Positions 33,815 through 43,565 of a stretch of DNA of 64,000 nucleotides are shown piece after piece (the stretch's first letter is position 1; every line of letters begins with the position of its first letter). A program made the position numbers and the translations under genes. Source of the stretch: Lelliottia amnigena (GTDB lineage Bacteria > Pseudomonadota > Gammaproteobacteria > Enterobacterales > Enterobacteriaceae). The DNA lies in assembly GCA_900635465.1 (NCBI GenBank), contig LR134135.1, positions 62,001-126,000 of the forward strand, read 5' to 3'. The notes under the pieces were generated by a model. The model was not told where the DNA came from and did no database searches. It saw only the letters and a list, made by a program, of their open reading frames with translations.

Positions 33815-36133
33815 ATGAAAATCAGTGATGGAAACTGGCTCATTCAGCCGGGTCTGAACGTGACGTATCCTGTACAGGTGTTTGACGTGGAGCAGCAGGG
33901 CTACGACCTGGTGGTGTATGTGGCGCCGCGTGACGTGCGCGAGCGCACCTGGCAGCTCGATACCTTGATGTTTACGGTGCGCCTGTTTGCTCCGCAGGAA
34001 GGGATCGTCGGCGTGCGCATCGAGCATTTCCAGGGCGCGCTGGATAACGGCCCGCATTATCCGCTCAATGTTCTGAAAGACGTAAACGTGCAGATCGAGA
34101 ACAACGCAGAATTTGCCGAGCTGAAAAGCGGAAGCATCAGCGCGCGGGTGACCAAAGGCGAATCCTGGGCGCTGGATTTCCTGCGTGAAGGGCAGCGGAT
34201 CACCGGCAGTCAGCTCAAAAATAACGGTTATGTGCAGGACGGCAACACCGAGCGCAATTATGTGTTTGAGCGTCTGGATTTGGGCGTGGGCGAAGCGGTG
34301 TACGGTCTTGGCGAGCGTTTCACGGCGCTGGTGCGTAACGGCCAGAACGTCGAAACCTGGAACCGCGACGGCGGCACCAGCACTGAACAGTCGTATAAAA
34401 ATATCCCGTTCTATCTCACCAATCGCGGCTACGGCGTGCTGGTGAATCATCCGGAGAACGTGTCGTTTGAAGTGGGTTCCGAAAAAGTCTCGAAAGTGCA
34501 GTTCAGCGTTGAAGGCGAATATCTGGAATATTTCGTGATCGACGGGCCGACGCCGAAAGCGGTGCTGGATCGCTATACGCAGTTTACTGGTCGTCCCGCG
34601 TTGCCGCCGGCCTGGTCGTTTGGCCTGTGGCTCACCACGTCGTTTACGACGAATTATGACGAAACGACGGTGAACAGCTTTATCGACGGTATGGCCGAGC
34701 GCGACCTGCCGCTGCACGTGTTCCATTTCGACTGCTTCTGGATGAAGGCGTTCCAGTGGTGCGATTTTGAGTGGGACCCGGTGACGTTCCCCGATCCCGA
34801 AGGGATGATTCGCCGTCTCAAGGACAAAGGGCTGAAAGTCTGCGTGTGGATTAACCCGTATATCGGCCAGAAATCACCGGTGTTCCAGGAACTGAAACAA
34901 AAGGGCTATTTGCTGAAGCGCCCGGACGGCTCGGTGTGGCAGTGGGATAAGTGGCAGCCGGGGCTGGCGATTTACGATTTTACAAATCCAGACGCCTGCA
35001 AATGGTACGCCGACAAGCTGAAAGGCCTGGTGGATATCGGCGTCGATTGCTTCAAGACGGACTTTGGTGAACGCATCCCGACCGATGTGCTGTGGCATGA
35101 CGGTTCCGATCCGCAGAAAATGCACAACCATTACGCCTATATCTATAACGAGCTGGTGTGGAACGTGCTGAAAGAGACCGTGGGCGAAGAAGAGGCGGTC
35201 CTGTTTGCGCGTTCCGCATCCGTCGGTGCGCAGAAATTCCCGGTGCACTGGGGCGGCGACTGCTATGCCAACTATGAATCGATGGCGGAAAGCCTGCGCG
35301 GTGGGCTGTCTATCGGCCTGTCGGGCTTTGGCTTCTGGAGTCATGATATTGGCGGGTTTGAAAACACGGCACCGGCGGATGTCTATAAGCGCTGGTGTGC
35401 GTTCGGGCTGTTGTCGAGTCACAGCCGCCTGCACGGGAGTAAATCCTATCGTGTGCCGTGGGCGTACGATGACGAGTCGTGTGATGTGGTGCGCCATTTC
35501 ACGCAGATGAAATGCCGGATGATGCCGTACCTGTACCGCCAGGCGGCGCTGGCCCGCGAGTGTGGTACGCCGATGCTACGCGCGATGATGCTGGAATTCC
35601 CGGACGATCCGGCGTGCGATTATCTCGATCGCCAGTACATGCTGGGTGATTCCATCGCGGTTGCGCCGGTCTTTACTTCAGCGGGCGATGTACAGTTTTA
35701 TCTGCCGGAAGGCCGCTGGACGCATCTGTGGCATAACGACGAAGTGCAGGGCAGTCGCTGGCATACGCAGCAGCACGACTTCCAGAGCCTGCCTGTTTAT
35801 GTGCGCGAAAATACCTTGCTGGCGCTCGGCAACAATCGCCAGAAACCTGATTATGCGTGGAGCGAAGGGACACAATTCCAGCTGTTTAGTCTGGCGGACG
35901 GGTGTACGGCGAGAAGCGAAGTACCTGCGGCGGACGGCTCGGTAGTGTTTACGCTGGTGGCATCTCGTATTGGTGACAAAGTGACGTTTAGCGCTGAGGG
36001 CAAAGCGCTGAACTGGTCGATTTGTCTGCGTAACGTGCAGCGGATAAGCGGCGTGACGGGCGGTTCTCAGGCTGGAAGCGAGTGGGGCGTGGTGGTGAGC
36101 GCCCAGGGGAATGAGGTGGTTGTTACGCTGTAG
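33815..36133 (+). CDS. yicI: Alpha-xylosidase YicI (GH31)
   Basis: 772 residues, the same length as E. coli YicI. The nucleophile Asp416 lies in [10 protein letters not shown] and the acid/base Asp482 in HWGGDCYA, both at the known E. coli positions. N-terminal beta-sandwich, (beta/alpha)8 barrel with [12 protein letters not shown] and [13 protein letters not shown], and C-terminal beta domains. It releases alpha-xylose from oligosaccharides in the cytoplasm. The second gene of the yicJI operon. Confidence 0.96.
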   Translation: MKISDGNWLIQPGLNVTYPVQVFDVEQQGYDLVVYVAPRDVRERTWQLDTLMFTVRLFAPQEGIVGVRIEHFQGALDNGPHYPLNVLKDVNVQIENNAEFAELKSGSISARVTKGESWALDFLREGQRITGSQLKNNGYVQDGNTERNYVFERLDLGVGEAVYGLGERFTALVRNGQNVETWNRDGGTSTEQSYKNIPFYLTNRGYGVLVNHPENVSFEVGSEKVSKVQFSVEGEYLEYFVIDGPTPKAVLDRYTQFTGRPALPPAWSFGLWLTTSFTTNYDETTVNSFIDGMAERDLPLHVFHFDCFWMKAFQWCDFEWDPVTFPDPEGMIRRLKDKGLKVCVWINPYIGQKSPVFQELKQKGYLLKRPDGSVWQWDKWQPGLAIYDFTNPDACKWYADKLKGLVDIGVDCFKTDFGERIPTDVLWHDGSDPQKMHNHYAYIYNELVWNVLKETVGEEEAVLFARSASVGAQKFPVHWGGDCYANYESMAESLRGGLSIGLSGFGFWSHDIGGFENTAPADVYKRWCAFGLLSSHSRLHGSKSYRVPWAYDDESCDVVRHFTQMKCRMMPYLYRQAALARECGTPMLRAMMLEFPDDPACDYLDRQYMLGDSIAVAPVFTSAGDVQFYLPEGRWTHLWHNDEVQGSRWHTQQHDFQSLPVYVRENTLLALGNNRQKPDYAWSEGTQFQLFSLADGCTARSEVPAADGSVVFTLVASRIGDKVTFSAEGKALNWSICLRNVQRISGVTGGSQAGSEWGVVVSAQGNEVVVTL

Positions 36134-36163
36134 TGCTGCGTTTTCTCATTGCCCTCACCCTCA

Positions 36164-36472
36164 CCCTCTCCCTCAGGGAGAGGGAATAGTTCGGTGCGGA
36201 TTGATGCACAGAGACGCCGTAATTGGGTTCGGGTTTCCCCCCGATCCCAGTCAGGGTGAGGGAATCGTTTGGTGCTGCTTTTCCCTCGATCCTAGTCAGG
36301 GTGAGGGAATCGTTTGGTGCTGCTTTTCCCTCGGTCCCAGTCAGGTGAGAGAATCGTTTGGTGCTGCTTTTCCTCCGATACCAGTCTGGGGGAGAGAATC
36401 GTTCAGTGCGGTTTCCGCTGAAACAAGTGCGACGGCTGGCTCCGGTTTTCTCCCTCTCCCTCAGGGAGAGGG
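36164..36472. repeat. 45-bp tandem repeats flanked by REP-like palindromes
   Basis: Palindromes CCCTCTCCC-TCA-GGGAGAGGG lie at 36164-36184 and 36452-36472. Between them a unit TCAGGGTGAGGGAATCGTTT plus GGTGCTGCTTTTCCCTCG recurs about four times with starts near 36251, 36296, 36341 and 36385 (period 45). The region lies between the convergent yicI and yicH, and its right palindrome includes the yicH stop codon. Confidence 0.85.
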
Positions 36473-38182
36473 CTGGGGTGAGGGTGTAACAGTCGGCTGC
36501 GACGTCGTACTCACCTGGCCCCGCGTCATCGTCTGTTCCACCTTCTGTTTATCCATATTCACCGCGCTCAGCTTACCGTTCACCGTGGGTTTTAGCGGCG
36601 CTTTCGCCTGAATGCTGCCGCTGGCGGTGAGTTGCACGTTGCCGTCACCCGTAATCGGTAACTCAGGCCAGCCCCACTGTTGCAAAATCTTAAAGGGTAC
36701 GCCGCGCCCATTCAGGCTCACGGTGGTCTGGCGTTGCGGCAACTGTGAGACCGCCGCTGTCGCTTCCAGAATCCCTTTCTCGGTGAATGCACTCAACTCC
36801 GTAATGTTCACCGCTGAGGCGTCGGCTGCGAGTGCCAGCGACGGGCGACGCACATCCACGCGGTTAAACGTCGCCGCTGCACCATTCAACGTGGCGTTGC
36901 CGCCCCACACGCCCCACTGGCGATCTTTCGCCAGACGTAAATTTGCACCGTAGCCGTCAAGCGAGGTGATTTGCCATGGGAACGCGGGGTCGATATCAAT
37001 CACCAGATTTCGGCTCAGGCCGAATTTTTTCAGGGTCACTGCGTTGAGCCATTCCGGGAGCGGCTCCATCCACAATGTTTTCCAGTTCTGTGGCAGGGTG
37101 TATTCCAGCCCGGCAACGGCGACATCATCCAGCACCAACGCTTTACCGTTACGCAGCCAGTTGCCGGACGTGCGGACCATGCCGCCTTCCCAGCGGGAAG
37201 TGAACTGACGCAACGCGATCCCTTGCGGGGCGAATTCCGCATTCAGAATCGGGTCGAAAAGATGCAGCGAACCGTAAATGAATTCGCTGGCGTTCATCGA
37301 TAAACGCCCTTCCTGCGTCTGCCAGTCGCCTTTGCTCACCGTCAGATTACGCAGACTTAAATCGAGATCGGTGACCGCCCAGTCCGGGCCTTGCAGACGC
37401 GCATCGGTGATGTCGAGACGACCCACCTGTAACGACGGCAGCGTGGTGATCGGTGCAAAGAGATCCAGAAGCGATTTGTCGCTTTGCAGGCGAATATCGT
37501 TGAGCCGCAGAGTGTCGATGACCCAACCGCCATCGGCGTTGCGCCGTGCGGTACCGGTGAGCGATCCGCGCGCCATATCCGCGCCAATGGTGCTCAGAAC
37601 CACTTCTTTACCGTTGAGTTCGCCCTGAATGAGCACGTTGCTGGCGGGAACGCCGTTGAGGGTGAGCGATCCGGCGCTCATCTGAATATGCGCTTTTTTA
37701 CCCAGCACGTTCCCCGCTTCTGGCTGCCATGGGCTGACGCCGCCAGTGACTTTTTGCGCGCTCAGATCCCATTCGGTGTTGGGGCTGTTAAACGCCATAT
37801 TATTCAATTGCAGACGATCGGCCTGGAAGGGGAGCGGCGCGGTTTGTGGCGAGAGATTTAGGGTGCCATCGCGCAACGTGATGGTGTCCATGTGCAGTGG
37901 ATCGGTGATTTGGCGGCTGCTTAGGCCAATATCGACAGTCTTTGAGACCAATGTCGCGGGTTTGCCATCACGACCAAAGGTGACGTTTTCGAGAAGGATA
38001 TGTGAAGGCGATGAAAAGCGGTGATCCATCAGGTCGAAATTGAGCTCGTAATCGGTATTCACCGTGACCCAACTGCTCACCTGAGCCGCGCCCCAGCGGG
38101 TTTGCACCAGAATATAGAGAGCCAGAATTACGATCAGTACCGCAATCAGGATCCAGATGAGCAGCTTTCCAATAAATTTCAT
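36461..38182 (-). CDS. yicH: AsmA-family envelope protein YicH
   Basis: 573 residues from ATG 38182 (MKFIGKLLIWILIAVLIVIL), the E. coli start; the frame is open 8 codons further up. One N-terminal membrane helix, then a long periplasmic beta-rich AsmA-like chain (NFDLMDHRFSSPSHILLENV, QFTSRWEGGMVRTSGNWLRN). AsmA-like proteins are bridge-type lipid carriers between the membranes; YicH's own role is unproven. The last codons (TPSPQPSP) and the stop come from a REP-like palindrome, so the natural C-terminus has been replaced. Confidence 0.92.
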   Translation of the reverse strand: MKFIGKLLIWILIAVLIVILALYILVQTRWGAAQVSSWVTVNTDYELNFDLMDHRFSSPSHILLENVTFGRDGKPATLVSKTVDIGLSSRQITDPLHMDTITLRDGTLNLSPQTAPLPFQADRLQLNNMAFNSPNTEWDLSAQKVTGGVSPWQPEAGNVLGKKAHIQMSAGSLTLNGVPASNVLIQGELNGKEVVLSTIGADMARGSLTGTARRNADGGWVIDTLRLNDIRLQSDKSLLDLFAPITTLPSLQVGRLDITDARLQGPDWAVTDLDLSLRNLTVSKGDWQTQEGRLSMNASEFIYGSLHLFDPILNAEFAPQGIALRQFTSRWEGGMVRTSGNWLRNGKALVLDDVAVAGLEYTLPQNWKTLWMEPLPEWLNAVTLKKFGLSRNLVIDIDPAFPWQITSLDGYGANLRLAKDRQWGVWGGNATLNGAAATFNRVDVRRPSLALAADASAVNITELSAFTEKGILEATAAVSQLPQRQTTVSLNGRGVPFKILQQWGWPELPITGDGNVQLTASGSIQAKAPLKPTVNGKLSAVNMDKQKVEQTMTRGQVSTTSQPTVTPSPQPSP

Positions 38183-38301
38183 GGTCTTCCATCCCGTCAA
38201 ACGCACATAGAGGAGTTATGCACGATTTATACGCAATCCTCAAGGCGGGAATGGTGTATTTAGATTTCACGGCAGGCGATTCATGCCTGCTGTGTTGTCG
38301 A

Positions 38302-39696
38302 TCAGTTCTTTTCGGGCGGGAAAACGAGGTTCAATACAATGGCTGTGATACCGCCCGCAGCGATGCCGGAGGAGAGCAGGTTTTTCACCCAGTCTGGTGC
38401 GAACTGCAAAATCAGCGGCTGCTGAGACACTCCCAGGCCGACGGCCAGAGACAGCGCGATAATCATGATTGCGCGGCGGTTCAGCGGCTCGCGCGACACG
38501 ATGCGCACGCCAGATGCCGCGATGGTACCGAACATCACCAGCGTGGCACCACCCAGAACCGGTTCCGGAATGTGCTGCACAAAGCCACTCACCGCCGGGA
38601 ACAGGCCGAGCACGATCAGCATCAGCGCAACAACAAAGCCTACATAGCGGCTGGCCACGCCGGTCAGCTGGATCACACCGTTGTTCTGGCCGAAGCAGGA
38701 GTTCGGGAAGGTATTGAACACCGCAGAGACGAATGAATTCAGACCGTTCGCCAGTACGCCGCCTTTCAGGCGCTTCATATAAACCGGGCCAGAAACCGGT
38801 TGTTCTGAAACGTCTGACGTTGCGGTGATATCACCGATGGTTTCCAGAGACGTGATCATAAAGACCAGCATCAGCGGAAGCAGCAGGTTCCAGTCGATGC
38901 CCAAACCATAGTACAGCGGCGTTGGCACCATAATCATCGGACTGCTGGTGGGGGCGATGTTTTCCGGCAACATGCCCAGCGCCCATGCCATCAGATATCC
39001 GGCGGCCATGGCGATCACCAGGGAAGCCACGCGTAGATACGGGTTACGCTGACGGTTGAGCAGAATAATGATGGCCAGCACGACCCCCGCTAAAAGCAAA
39101 TTCTTGGGTGCGCCGAAGGTATTGTCGCTCATGGCTGCGTAACCGCCACCGATGGACGTCAGGCCCACCTGAATTAATGACAGCCCGATAATCATGACGA
39201 CCACGCCAGAAACCAGCGGCGTGATAACACGACGCGCCAGATGCAGTACGCGTGAGATTACCATCTCTGTACAGCTTGCCAGCATCAGCGTGCCGAAAAG
39301 CGCCGCCATCATGGTGGGGACATCTGCGCCACCGGTCTTGAGGGCTGTGCCACCCATGATTAACGGTGCAACAAAGTTAAAGCTGGTGCCCTGAATGGAG
39401 AGCAGGCCGGAACCCACCGGGCCCCAGGCTTTTATCTGGATAATTGATGCCACGCCAGAGGCAAAAAGAGACATGCTGATGATGTGTTGCGTGTCCTGTG
39501 CCGGTAAACCCAGCGCCTGACAAATCAGCAGAGCGGGGGTGATCACCGCGACAAACATCGCCAGCAGATGCTGGCAGGCGGCGAAGAGGGTCTGCGCCAA
39601 TGGCGGACGGTCTTCGAGGCGGTAAATTAATTCACTGTTATGCTGAATAGGCGCAATCGGTTGCGCATCCTGAGACTCAATGGCGTTCGCAGACAT
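38302..39696 (-). CDS. xanP: Xanthine permease XanP
   Basis: 464 residues from ATG 39696 ([13 protein letters not shown]), near-identical in layout to E. coli XanP. NCS2-family motifs: [35 protein letters not shown] segment, and [17 protein letters not shown]. About 14 membrane helices. It takes up xanthine with protons. A PurR-like palindrome stands about 55 bases upstream. E. coli has gltS next on this side; here a fimbrial operon follows. Confidence 0.95.
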   Translation of the reverse strand: MSANAIESQDAQPIAPIQHNSELIYRLEDRPPLAQTLFAACQHLLAMFVAVITPALLICQALGLPAQDTQHIISMSLFASGVASIIQIKAWGPVGSGLLSIQGTSFNFVAPLIMGGTALKTGGADVPTMMAALFGTLMLASCTEMVISRVLHLARRVITPLVSGVVVMIIGLSLIQVGLTSIGGGYAAMSDNTFGAPKNLLLAGVVLAIIILLNRQRNPYLRVASLVIAMAAGYLMAWALGMLPENIAPTSSPMIMVPTPLYYGLGIDWNLLLPLMLVFMITSLETIGDITATSDVSEQPVSGPVYMKRLKGGVLANGLNSFVSAVFNTFPNSCFGQNNGVIQLTGVASRYVGFVVALMLIVLGLFPAVSGFVQHIPEPVLGGATLVMFGTIAASGVRIVSREPLNRRAIMIIALSLAVGLGVSQQPLILQFAPDWVKNLLSSGIAAGGITAIVLNLVFPPEKN

Positions 39697-39747
39697 CGGC
39701 GGCAATCCCACGGTGGAAAAGCGGGCATTTTATCTGACCGGTTGGTA

Positions 39748-39765
39748 AAAGCAAACGTTTGCGAG
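39748..39765 (-). promoter_or_regulatory. PurR-like operator ahead of xanP
   Basis: The perfect palindrome GCAAACGTTTGC (39751-39762) within AAAGCAAACGTTTGCGAG. PurR boxes have the core GCAAACGTTTGC (consensus ACGCAAACGTTTTCNT), and purine-transport genes are common PurR targets. Site is 55-70 bases before the xanP ATG. Confidence 0.7.
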
Positions 39766-39874
39766 TGAAATAAATACCGTGGCGTGTGCATTGAAATGGG
39801 CGGTAAGGGTGCTATTCAGCTCTGAGGGGATATGGATTGATGAGTGTGTGGGAATGATAACGTTCACAGATGAA

Positions 39875-39896
39875 AGGCCCATCCTGAGATGGGCCT
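39875..39896 (-). terminator. Terminator of the fimbrial operon
   Basis: AGGCCCATC (39875-39883) pairs with GATGGGCCT (39888-39896) just beyond the last subunit stop; TTTC follows on the minus strand. Confidence 0.65.
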
Positions 39897-39901
39897 GAAT
39901 G

Positions 39902-40447
39902 TTACAGGCGCTCGATGTCGATAGTCACAAAACTATTGATGTTACCTGCTACCGCTTCCTGACCCTTGAGCTGGACCATCTGCAGGCCAATCACGGTATC
40001 TTTCTGAGCATGCACTAAGCCACCATTAACGTTCACAGGCCTGTTATCGGCATCAAAAATACCCACCCCAACGCCTTTGGCTGCGGAGTCATCGGTCAGG
40101 CTGTTGGCCAGCACAGTGCCGTCGGCATTGTCGATTTTACCGGAGAAACGGAAGGCAATTTTACCCGCTTCCACCAGTGGATCACATTTGTCGACAGGAC
40201 CCTGAACTGCCAAATGGACCTGTACCGGTGAGGTTGCATCAGCGCCTTGCTTAATCAGCGTATCTGGCATTTCCAGCAGTGAAACGGAGCTTTCGCTCGG
40301 AACTACGGCACAAACCAATTCATAGTCGGATGTGGCAACTCCGTTAATCTGAATCGTGGTGCTGGTATTGTCCGTTTGTACCGCCAGTGCCGGCACTGCT
40401 GCAAGGAGCGCCGAAATCGCGAAGCTTGTTAATAAACGTTTAGTCAT
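39902..40447 (-). CDS. Fimbrial-type subunit (DUF1120-like), copy 7
   Basis: 181 residues with a signal peptide ending LAVQ. The mature chain has TSTTIQINGVATSDYELVCA, GKIAFRFSGKIDNADGTVLA, AAKGVGVGIFDADNRPVNVN and ends FVTIDIERL. Two Cys and the pattern A-K-G-V-G-V-x-I-x-D are shared by all subunits of this operon. Last gene of the operon. Confidence 0.8.
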   Translation of the reverse strand: MTKRLLTSFAISALLAAVPALAVQTDNTSTTIQINGVATSDYELVCAVVPSESSVSLLEMPDTLIKQGADATSPVQVHLAVQGPVDKCDPLVEAGKIAFRFSGKIDNADGTVLANSLTDDSAAKGVGVGIFDADNRPVNVNGGLVHAQKDTVIGLQMVQLKGQEAVAGNINSFVTIDIERL

Positions 40448-40481
40448 TTTTCATCCCTTTAATAACTTATATGTACCGGGC

Positions 40482-41054
40482 TTACAGCCGCTCAATTTGT
40501 ACCGTCATGTTTGTCTGAATATTGCCTGGTGTTGACGTTTGACCTTTTAACTGAACCAGGGCGAAATTCAGAGGGAAAGAATTGGAATGGGCATATTCTC
40601 CGTCGCCGTTTTTATATATAAAAAATTTTCCAATCGACACGTTAGGAATCAGAATCTGATTTTGCATATCAGATAGTTGCACGCCAACACCTTTGGCCGC
40701 ATCACTTCCGGTGTCGATATTAGCCAGGGTATTCCCCATGGAATTATCAGGTGTACCAATAAATTTCAGACCAATATTACCGCTAGTTTCATTGGCATCA
40801 CAATGTTCGCCACCCAGCTGAATGTAAACCTGATCATCAGATACAGCGGAGTTAATCGTTGTGCCCTGAACCGGCAATGATTTGTCTTCGTGGTAAAGAC
40901 TCACCACATATTTGCTCATTAATACCGTGCAACCGCTTTTGGCTGTTTCCAGACGACCCATAATCGACAGGCCATGAGATATGTCAGCCATTGCGCTGGT
41001 GGCACCCGTTAAAAAAATACCGCTTAGGGTTAATGCTAATACTAATTTCTTCAT
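40482..41054 (-). CDS. Fimbrial-type subunit (DUF1120-like), copy 6
   Basis: 190 residues with a signal peptide (MKKLVLALTLSGIFLTGATS). LMSKYVVSLYHEDKSLPVQG, HCDANETSGNIGLKFIGTPD, AAKGVGVQLSDMQNQILIPN, C-terminus MTVQIERL. More divergent than copies 3-5, with an added loop near residue 150. Confidence 0.8.
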   Translation of the reverse strand: MKKLVLALTLSGIFLTGATSAMADISHGLSIMGRLETAKSGCTVLMSKYVVSLYHEDKSLPVQGTTINSAVSDDQVYIQLGGEHCDANETSGNIGLKFIGTPDNSMGNTLANIDTGSDAAKGVGVQLSDMQNQILIPNVSIGKFFIYKNGDGEYAHSNSFPLNFALVQLKGQTSTPGNIQTNMTVQIERL

Positions 41055-41122
41055 TGTATTCTCTCTCTATGAAGAAGTGGCTATGGAACATCAATAAACA
41101 CTCTTCGACGTGACAACGATAA

Positions 41123-41638
41123 TTAAAGGTGAACGATGTCGATAGTTAAGGCACTGCTGATGTAACCGGGTTTTAGAAGCTGGTTTTTAAATCTAGCCAG
41201 TTCCACATTGATATAACGGGCTGATATTGTCGGCGGGATAGCAATAACACTATTAACCTGCATTGGTGATAAATTGCTGTCATAGACGCCAACACCAATA
41301 CCTCTTGCACCCACCTCACTTTCATCTGAATTGACTAATATAGTTCCACCGGTGCTACCGTGAATTCCACGAAGTTGCAACGCAAACGTGTTGATATCGC
41401 ATGAGTCGGATATATGATATGCGATTTTAGTTGGCGCCTTGGCATTTTCTCCTTCAATAGGAAAATCACCGATGTCGCCTTTTAAATTTACTGTCGTGTC
41501 TACCGGGTCAAATTGACATTTAACGATATTGTTTGTCAGAGAGGCATGTATGTTGACAGTCGCAGAGTGGTCTTCTGCCTGCGCTGCACTAGCCATGGCC
41601 AACGACATAAATGTCAAAGCCATTAAGGTCTTTTTCAT
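41123..41638 (-). CDS. Fimbrial-type subunit (DUF1120-like), copy 5
   Basis: 171 residues. Signal peptide MKKTLMALTFMSLAMASAAQA. DHSATVNIHASLTNNIVKCQ, DIGDFPIEGENAKAPTKIAY, GARGIGVGVYDSNLSPMQVN, ends LTIDIVHL. The same N-terminal and C-terminal strands as copies 3 and 4 point to donor-strand exchange within one fibre. Confidence 0.8.
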   Translation of the reverse strand: MKKTLMALTFMSLAMASAAQAEDHSATVNIHASLTNNIVKCQFDPVDTTVNLKGDIGDFPIEGENAKAPTKIAYHISDSCDINTFALQLRGIHGSTGGTILVNSDESEVGARGIGVGVYDSNLSPMQVNSVIAIPPTISARYINVELARFKNQLLKPGYISSALTIDIVHL

Positions 41639-41724
41639 ATAAAAATCCTTTTATATTTCAGAGAAATTTAATTAATTAACGGAAATAACAGCTGATTAAT
41701 TATTTTCTCTAACAGTGAGAATGT

Positions 41725-42243
41725 TTACAGGCGAACAATGTCGATGGTCAGTGCGCCGTTAACGTTTCCTTCCACCGGCGTTTGTCCATCCAACTTAACC
41801 AATTGCAAATAAAGCGAGCCCTCAGTATGCGCAGTAATCTGACTATTAATATCCAGTGGTTCTTTATACATGTCATACAGGCCGATGCCCACCCCTTTGG
41901 CTGCGGTTTCACCGGTATCGATGTTTGCCAACACCTTACCCGTGGCATCTGTTACGCCATGAAATTGCAATGCGACTCGGTTGTAACAGGACTCACCTGT
42001 TGACTCTACCGTATAGTTAAGCTTTTTGGCTTTGTCATGTAAAAAGCTACCCTGTGGAGCAAGATCGACAATTTCGCCGCTAAGATCGACGGATGAAAGA
42101 TCGGTCTGCACGGTGCATTCTGAATGATCGCCGGTAAGGGAGCCGCTAATATCAACTACAGCAGAATGATCTGCGGCCTGCGCTGCGCCTGCCATAAAGA
42201 GCGACGCAAACGTCAAACTTAATAAAGTCTTATTCATTTTCAA
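41725..42243 (-). CDS. Fimbrial-type subunit (DUF1120-like), copy 4
   Basis: 172 residues. Signal peptide MKMNKTLLSLTFASLFMAGA. DHSAVVDISGSLTGDHSECT, VALQFHGVTDATGKVLANID, AAKGVGIGLYDMYKEPLDIN, ends LTIDIVRL. Closely related to copy 3, so the two arose by tandem duplication. Confidence 0.82.
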   Translation of the reverse strand: MKMNKTLLSLTFASLFMAGAAQAADHSAVVDISGSLTGDHSECTVQTDLSSVDLSGEIVDLAPQGSFLHDKAKKLNYTVESTGESCYNRVALQFHGVTDATGKVLANIDTGETAAKGVGIGLYDMYKEPLDINSQITAHTEGSLYLQLVKLDGQTPVEGNVNGALTIDIVRL

Positions 42244-42370
42244 AATCCTTATTTTCTGCAGAGAAATGAATGCGGCCAGTCATTAATGACAACACATTCT
42301 TTCTAACGCGTTTTCTAAACGCGCTGATCGGTAAAACATGCACCGAATTAAGGTGCATGTTTTGAGGCGA

Positions 42371-42895
42371 TTACAGACGCACGATGTCGATAGTCAGTGA
42401 ACCATGTACGCTGCCTTCAACAGGCGTTTGCCCATTCAGCTTGACCATCTGCAGATAAATTTGGCCACTTGCTTGTGGTTCTAATGTGTTGACGTTAACG
42501 AATAATGGGTTGAGGTTGGAATCATAAATTCCGATACCCACACCTTTAGCTGCTGTCGCGCTGGTATCGCTGTTTTCAAGCACAGTGCCATCAGCTTGAT
42601 CAGGAATACCGTGGAACTGTAACGCTACTTTCCCGTAACAGGATTGTGAGGAATTATTTGAACCCACGGAATAATTGAGCACCGCGATATCATTCGTCGC
42701 GTTACCGCCCTGAGAAGGGAGATCGGCGATTTTACCGCTCAGATTTACGGTTGAAGAATCAGTGTAGACGGTACATTCCATCTGATCGGCAGTAACATTA
42801 CCGCTGATATCAATGGTTGCAGAATGGTCTTCAGCCTGCACAGCGCCTGCCATAAACAGAGACGCAAAAGTCAAACCCAATAGTGTCTTTTTCAT
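42371..42895 (-). CDS. Fimbrial-type subunit (DUF1120-like), copy 3
   Basis: 174 residues. Signal peptide MKKTLLGLTFASLFMAGAVQ. DHSATIDISGNVTADQMECT, VALQFHGIPDQADGTVLENS, AAKGVGIGIYDSNLNPLFVN, ends LTIDIVRL. See copy 4. Confidence 0.82.
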   Translation of the reverse strand: MKKTLLGLTFASLFMAGAVQAEDHSATIDISGNVTADQMECTVYTDSSTVNLSGKIADLPSQGGNATNDIAVLNYSVGSNNSSQSCYGKVALQFHGIPDQADGTVLENSDTSATAAKGVGIGIYDSNLNPLFVNVNTLEPQASGQIYLQMVKLNGQTPVEGSVHGSLTIDIVRL

Positions 42896-42936
42896 TTCAA
42901 TATCCTTTTGTTAAACGAGGAGAGGGGTAAGGATAA

Positions 42937-43488
42937 TTACAGACGTTCAATCTGAATGGTGACGGAACCTTGAACGGCACCGGCTTTTGCAGTCTGGTCT
43001 TTCAGTTTGACCAGGGTGAGGCCGAGTTTATTGCTAGAAGGTGCTGCCACTGCAGTCACATTGTCCCGGTTAACGCGAATCAAACTATTACCCGCTCCGG
43101 TATTGTAGAGCGCAATGCCAACACCCTGTGCAGCATCACCTGCTGATAAGGTATTTGCCAGAGCGGTGCCATCTGCAGAGTCGGCAGTGCCGGTGAAGGT
43201 ATAGGCGATCTTGCCATCGGTGGCCATATCGCTGCATCCTTCGCCGCTCAGGGTCAGATCAACAATGGTTGCGCCGTCAACATTACCGTCCCCTTGAGTT
43301 GGCATTTTATCCAAGTCTGCGTAAAGCGTTACGGAAGGAGTACTGAGATTCACGGTACAAGTTACGTTATGTGTAACGGAACCTGTAACGTTCAGCGTTG
43401 CTGAAACATCGTTTGGATTCACAGCAGCCTGAGCTGCGCCAACCATAAAAATGGTAGAAATTGCCAGTCCTAAAATAGACTTATTCAT
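42937..43488 (-). CDS. Fimbrial-type subunit (DUF1120-like), copy 2
   Basis: 183 residues from ATG 43488 (MNKSILGLAISTIFMVGAAQ); the open frame reaches 43533, but that extension breaks the signal peptide. NDVSATLNVTGSVTHNVTCT, LTLSGEGCSDMATDGKIAYT, AAQGVGIALYNTGAGNSLIR, ends VTIQIERL. Its start resembles the first subunit of the operon (NDVSATLQVAGTVN), so it may be the main shaft protein. Confidence 0.82.
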   Translation of the reverse strand: MNKSILGLAISTIFMVGAAQAAVNPNDVSATLNVTGSVTHNVTCTVNLSTPSVTLYADLDKMPTQGDGNVDGATIVDLTLSGEGCSDMATDGKIAYTFTGTADSADGTALANTLSAGDAAQGVGIALYNTGAGNSLIRVNRDNVTAVAAPSSNKLGLTLVKLKDQTAKAGAVQGSVTIQIERL

Positions 43489-43565
43489 AATAATATCCTT
43501 ATATGTAATGTATATGAAATAGGTGAAGAACAATCATCGTAAGACGATTGTGCTTCCTTATTTCT

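Noticed and set aside
33800..34726. Antisense open frame of 308 codons over yicI
   Set aside because: yicI is a full-length, well-conserved GH31 enzyme with its catalytic residues. The antisense frame has low-complexity His/Arg-rich sequence and no start signal.
36251..36420. Regular 45-bp repeats considered as a CRISPR array
   Set aside because: The units are tandem and differ by point changes across their whole length; there are no unique spacers and no cas genes.
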